Part shown: in pieces, positions 5,296 through 7,674 of the stretch
Layout of the letters: every line of letters begins with the position of its first letter
How positions within the stretch are numbered: the stretch's first letter is position 1
Source of the DNA: an uncultured Dialister sp.
GTDB taxonomy: Bacteria > Bacillota > Negativicutes > Veillonellales > Dialisteraceae
DNA: 7,674 bases
Direction: 5' to 3'
Assembly: GCF_900541605.1 (NCBI RefSeq)
Contig: NZ_UQKJ01000090.1
Span: 1 to 7,674 of the forward strand
Position numbers and translations under genes: made by a program
The notes under the pieces: model-generated
What the model saw: the letters and a program-made list of their open reading frames with translations, nothing else
Told to the model about the DNA's origin: nothing
Database searches by the model: none

Positions 5296-6924
5296 CTATG
5301 GGACGTAGGCCCGGATGGCATGGCCTATGATGGACAGGTGCATATCTGTCAGGAGGGACAGGCGGATGGGGAGGACTTTTCTTGTTTCTGCGAAGATGTC
5401 CACTTCCTCTTCTTTTTTATCTTGGATCAGGGCGGAGAGCTTTTCTTCGGTCTCCGTGAGGAGAGCCAGCAGTTCTTCGGCCTGTTTTATATTTCTATGG
5501 AGGGCAGCGGAGTAGGCGGATACCGCCGGTACGGCCGCCGGTTCCCTTCCGGTGAAGAAGGCAAGGATGGATGCCATGGTGATGACCGGCTTTCCTGCCA
5601 GTTCCCGTTCCACGTAGAGGAGGCGGAGCACCATGAGGAGGGCGGAGCAGCCTACGCCGAAGTCGAGGCCCAGCCAGTAGGAGTCGGCGCCCAGGGCGGT
5701 GTGGCTGTCCAGGAGGAGGCTCATGGGGAAGCAGCCGCCCCAGTAGGCGATGACCATGAGGATGAAGGAAATTCTGGTGTCCTTCAGTCCCCGGAGAATG
5801 CCCTGGATGGGGGTGGAAATGGCATCAAAGAGCTGCCAGCCGGCGCTGTAGATGAGGAACTGGCCGGCAATCATGGCTACCGCCGCATCGTCGGTGTATA
5901 CGGAACCGATGTGGGTCCGGAAGAGGACGGTGAAGGAAGCGGTGATGGCAGCTCCCGTGAGGGCTACGATAAAGCCTGCTTTTTTATACCGTTTCGCCAT
6001 GTCCATATTGCCTGCGCCAACGGCGGTGGCAATGAGGATGGTGAGGGCCATGGAGCAGGATACCGGCAGCATGTAGACCAGGCTGGCAAAGTTGTCGGCG
6101 ATCTGGTACGCCGCCAGGGCATCGGTGCCGTAGCGGGACAGGAATACGATGATGAGGCTGAACAGGCTCATTTCCATGAAAATGGAGAGACCGCTGGGTA
6201 CGCCTACGACGAGGTATTCCTTCAGGTCCCCCATACGTATGGTGAGGCGGGAGAAGATTTCATGGCCCCTCAGTTCTTCTGTCTTCAGGACCACAAGCAG
6301 GAACAGGGCCAGGAGAACGCCGTAGGTCATCATGGTGGCCAGGCCGGCCCCGATGCCGCCCAGGGCAGGCATACCGCCGTGGCCGTAGATGAAGAGGTAG
6401 TTCAGCACCCCATTCACCGGAGGCGCCATGAGGAAAAGCTTCATGGAAATGGAGGTGGATCCCGCGGTGTCCGTGAGGCAGCGGAGCGGGATAATGAGAC
6501 CCAGGAAGAAGACCACACCGATCATGGTCATGAGATAATACCGGGCAATGTAAGCCACCGAAGGCTCCAGGGCCAGGGAGGCCAGAAGGTCATCGATGAA
6601 GAGGAAGTAGGACGCTCCGAAGAGGAGGGAAATGAAAAGACCGATTGCCGCTCCGCATCTCACGATGAAGGGAAGGCTGTCCCTGTCTTTTTTCCCGATG
6701 AGCTGGGCCATGAGGGGGGTGCCGGCCATGAGAAGGCCGATGATAGAGGCCAGGAGCGGATAAAAGAGGCCCGCTCCCACCGATACGCCGGCCAGGTCGT
6801 CGGCGCCCGCATGTCCCGCCATGGTGGTATTAATAAAAGTTACTCCCGCCGTGGATACCTGGGCCACCAGGATCGGTATCATCACTGACAGTAACTTATG
6901 GATATCTTTTTTCACGAAAAACAT
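5296..6924 (-). CDS. MATE-family multidrug/cation antiporter with a long C-terminal extension
   Basis: A 542-residue inner-membrane protein of the MATE (NorM-like) family, which exports drugs or toxic cations in exchange for Na+ or H+. Two homologous halves of six hydrophobic segments are visible. The first begins at about residue 10 (LLSVMIPILVAQVSTAGVTFINTTMAGHAG) and the second at about 235 (YLVVGVPSGLSIFMEMSLFSL). Characteristic segments include NTTMAGHAGADDLAGVSVG and AAYQIADNF. The family normally ends near residue 450. Here about 95 further residues follow, including a charged, probably helical stretch (HRNIKQAEELLALLTETEEKL) that could be a cytosolic coiled coil. I chose ATG 6924 over GTG 6933 because GGAGAG lies 8 nt before the ATG and touches the GTG. 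A terminator sits directly upstream and another follows the stop. The substrate cannot be told from sequence. Confidence 0.93.
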   Translation of the reverse strand: MFFVKKDIHKLLSVMIPILVAQVSTAGVTFINTTMAGHAGADDLAGVSVGAGLFYPLLASIIGLLMAGTPLMAQLIGKKDRDSLPFIVRCGAAIGLFISLLFGASYFLFIDDLLASLALEPSVAYIARYYLMTMIGVVFFLGLIIPLRCLTDTAGSTSISMKLFLMAPPVNGVLNYLFIYGHGGMPALGGIGAGLATMMTYGVLLALFLLVVLKTEELRGHEIFSRLTIRMGDLKEYLVVGVPSGLSIFMEMSLFSLIIVFLSRYGTDALAAYQIADNFASLVYMLPVSCSMALTILIATAVGAGNMDMAKRYKKAGFIVALTGAAITASFTVLFRTHIGSVYTDDAAVAMIAGQFLIYSAGWQLFDAISTPIQGILRGLKDTRISFILMVIAYWGGCFPMSLLLDSHTALGADSYWLGLDFGVGCSALLMVLRLLYVERELAGKPVITMASILAFFTGREPAAVPAVSAYSAALHRNIKQAEELLALLTETEEKLSALIQDKKEEEVDIFAETRKVLPIRLSLLTDMHLSIIGHAIRAYVP

Positions 6925-6947
6925 ACAATTCACTCTCCAAAGGAATC

Positions 6948-6971
6948 AAAAAAAGACGCCTCGCGGCGTCT
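6948..6971 (-). terminator. Intrinsic terminator in the leader of the MATE gene (possible attenuator)
   Basis: On the minus strand AGACGCC-GCGA-GGCGTCT forms a 7-bp stem followed directly by a run of T. It ends about 10 nt before the GGAG ribosome site of the MATE gene, leaving no room for a promoter between them. It may close the transcript of the 88-residue gene, control read-through into the MATE gene, or both. Confidence 0.85.
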
Positions 6972-6998
6972 CCTTTTCTTTAGAGAATGGATTTCCCG

Positions 6999-7032
6999 TT
7001 TTCCGGGCCACTTCAAAAAGAGCTCCGGAAAA
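6999..7032. promoter_or_regulatory. Stem-loop in the MATE leader (TTTTCCGG / CCGGAAAA)
   Basis: A perfect 8-bp inverted repeat at 6999-7006 and 7025-7032 has an 18-nt loop. A smaller local stem CCCG/CGGG (6995-7006) would compete with it. It lies between the GNRA-loop hairpin and the terminator. Its role is inferred only from position. Confidence 0.5.
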
Positions 7033-7054
7033 AGAGTTTCATCACATGCTTGCC

Positions 7055-7074
7055 GCGCGGGGTTTCCCCCACGC
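7055..7074 (-). promoter_or_regulatory. GAAA-tetraloop hairpin after the small gene
   Basis: On the minus strand GCGTGGGG-GAAA-CCCCGCGC forms 8 bp (one G-T wobble) capped by a GNRA-type tetraloop, starting 3 nt after the stop codon of the 88-residue gene. No T-run follows, so it is more likely an mRNA structural element than a terminator. Confidence 0.6.
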
Positions 7075-7077
7075 TTT

Positions 7078-7344
7078 TCAGGCCATGGAAGAAACCTGGT
7101 ATCCCGTGACAGATACCCCGTCATTCAGTTTTGCTGCAGTCGAAAAGCCGGAGGCAGTCCATCCCCCTGCCCCGATGAAACCTTTGAAGAAAGATGCAAA
7201 GGGAGAAAGAATGCGCTTGAAATTGAAGTTCACCCGGGAGGGCACGAGAAGATTGGCGCCTTCCACATAGAAAGCGGCCATGGCAAAGAGCAGGTACATG
7301 CTGCCGTACATCTCCAGGTCCATCAATTCTTCGATAACCATCAT
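7078..7344 (-). CDS. Small protein of unknown function (88 aa)
   Basis: I do not recognise this protein. Its reality rests on an excellent ribosome site: AAAGGAGG ends 4 nt before the first of two adjacent ATG codons and 7 nt before the second. Its codon choice is also similar to that of the neighbouring genes. The N terminus is acidic (MMVIEELMDLEM). A moderately hydrophobic stretch at about 16-34 (MYLLFAMAAFYVEGANLLV) could be a single membrane segment or an amphipathic helix. Further on come a basic patch (RVNFNFKRI, 37-45) and a Gly/Phe/Ser-rich part (52-70). No cysteine pairs, metal motifs or signal-peptidase site are seen. It lies upstream of the MATE gene, 153 nt apart, with hairpins and a terminator between. 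It might be a conserved lineage-specific protein, a long leader ORF for the transporter, or, less likely, spurious. Confidence 0.6.
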   Translation of the reverse strand: MMVIEELMDLEMYGSMYLLFAMAAFYVEGANLLVPSRVNFNFKRILSPFASFFKGFIGAGGWTASGFSTAAKLNDGVSVTGYQVSSMA

Positions 7345-7386
7345 TCTTCCTCCTTTCTTCTGTATAAATCACCGCGTTGCCTTTTA

Positions 7387-7415
7387 TTTATAGGATAGCG
7401 GCACTATGATATAAT
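7387..7415 (+). promoter_or_regulatory. Possible plus-strand promoter with extended -10
   Basis: TTTATA at 7387-7392, a 17-bp spacer and TATAAT at 7410-7415 preceded by TGA form a perfect TGnTATAAT extended -10. It points toward the window end, where no plus-strand ORF is evident before 7674. It may be fortuitous in AT-rich DNA or may drive a gene or RNA outside the window. Confidence 0.3.
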
Positions 7416-7496
7416 TATGACATACAAAGAGCCTTTTTCGTTTACGAATCAAAAAAATAGCCGTTTGTCAATAATCTGTAAAAAAGTTTTTTATTG

Positions 7497-7511
7497 GTAT
7501 TTTTAATACCC
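7497..7511. repeat. Small hairpin GGTATT-TTT-AATACC
   Basis: A perfect 6-bp stem with a 3-nt loop lies just downstream of the proposed start site of the 88-residue gene transcript. An AT-rich palindrome of this size can occur by chance. Confidence 0.4.
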
Positions 7512-7517
7512 ACTTAT

Positions 7518-7546
7518 AGTATACTCCTATACCAAGAAAAAAGCAA
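7518..7546 (-). promoter_or_regulatory. Candidate promoter for the 88-residue gene
   Basis: On the minus strand TTGCTT (7546-7541), a 17-bp spacer and TATACT (7523-7518) fit a sigma-70-type promoter, with a weak -35. It would give a leader of about 165 nt. The -10 is embedded in an inverted repeat GTATA-CTCC-TATAC (7519-7532), so a repressor could bind there. The rest of 7345-7517 holds only AT-rich leader DNA. Confidence 0.4.
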
Positions 7547-7612
7547 ATCTGTCGATATAAGGATGGGCAGCAGTAGAACCCAACAGACGGGTAAATTCTT
7601 CGGCCAAAAGTT

Positions 7613-7633
7613 AGGAGTGAGGAGTGAGGAGTG
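7613..7633 (+). repeat. Heptamer tandem array, three perfect AGGAGTG units
   Basis: Three identical units are preceded by TT and followed by GTGGT, as in the array at 4491-4511. Unlike the other two members, no GC-rich hairpin follows. The sequence changes at TTAAAATGG into a possible insertion-sequence end. Confidence 0.85.
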
Positions 7634-7674
7634 GTGGTTAAAATGGACCCCGAGGAGTGGACACATCCGAAAGT
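7634..7674 (+). mobile_element. Possible terminus of an IS3-like insertion sequence (cut by window end)
   Basis: TGGACCCC, a short gap and AGTGGACAC resemble the TGACCCC...AGTTGGACA pattern common at the ends of IS3-family elements. Only about 40 bases are visible, without a transposase or a second end, and the outer boundary is not fixed. I recognise this from memory of the family and treat it as tentative. Confidence 0.3.

Noticed and set aside
5284..6888. 534-residue plus-strand ORF
   Set aside because: It is antisense to the MATE gene, with a Gly/Glu/His-rich composition typical of a shadow frame on GC-rich codons. The minus-strand protein is a clear MATE family member.
6930..7124. Minus-strand ORF overlapping the small gene and the leader
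   Set aside because: It would translate through the hairpins and the terminator, has no ribosome site and is very basic. I considered it as a frameshifted continuation of the 88-residue protein but saw no supporting similarity.
6898..7398. 166-residue plus-strand ORF
   Set aside because: It crosses the terminator and leader hairpins and is antisense to the 88-residue gene, which has the much better ribosome site.
7466..7471. Perfect minus-strand TTGACA (-35) upstream of the small gene
   Set aside because: No acceptable -10 occurs 16-18 bp downstream, so I did not call a promoter from it.

Overview
The window looks like chromosomal DNA from a Gram-negative-type Firmicute (Negativicutes). A Dialister- or Megasphaera-like organism is my best guess. 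This is inferred from the Firmicutes-type gene order yacL-ispDF-gltX, strong AGGAGG-type ribosome sites, fairly GC-rich codons, and intergenic DNA full of short repeats. No marker gene fixes the genus. All convincing genes lie on the minus strand.

Layout from high to low coordinates, which is the direction of transcription. At 7380-7560 an AT-rich stretch holds promoter-like signals, and next to it at the window end is a heptamer repeat plus a possible insertion-sequence terminus. An 88-residue protein of unknown function follows (7078-7344), then a MATE-family multidrug/Na+ antiporter (5296-6924). The gap between these two genes carries three stem-loops, and the last is an intrinsic terminator ending only about 10 nt before the transporter's ribosome site. 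A strong terminator closes the MATE gene. About 1 kb without genes follows (4272-5249). Most of it is a mosaic of repeats framed by a 13-bp inverted repeat (4465/5227), and its yacL-proximal end carries the promoter of the next operon. The housekeeping operon yacL-ispDF-gltX (4271 down to 558) has overlapping gene ends and finishes at a clear terminator (524-549). The last 520 bases (1-523) form a second repeat mosaic built from the same modules as the first.

The operon genes supply isoprenoid precursors through the MEP pathway (a fused IspD-IspF enzyme), Glu-tRNA synthesis (GltX), and a membrane-anchored PIN-TRAM protein (YacL type). The MATE gene is an independent efflux unit. The most unusual content is non-coding: six short tandem arrays with a 7-bp period but different unit sequences, a GC-rich hairpin family with exactly 12-nt loops, a 118-bp dispersed repeat, and a shared edge motif next to gene terminators. 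The attenuator-like leader of the MATE gene is the other point of interest. I see no tRNA, rRNA, CRISPR array or defence system.
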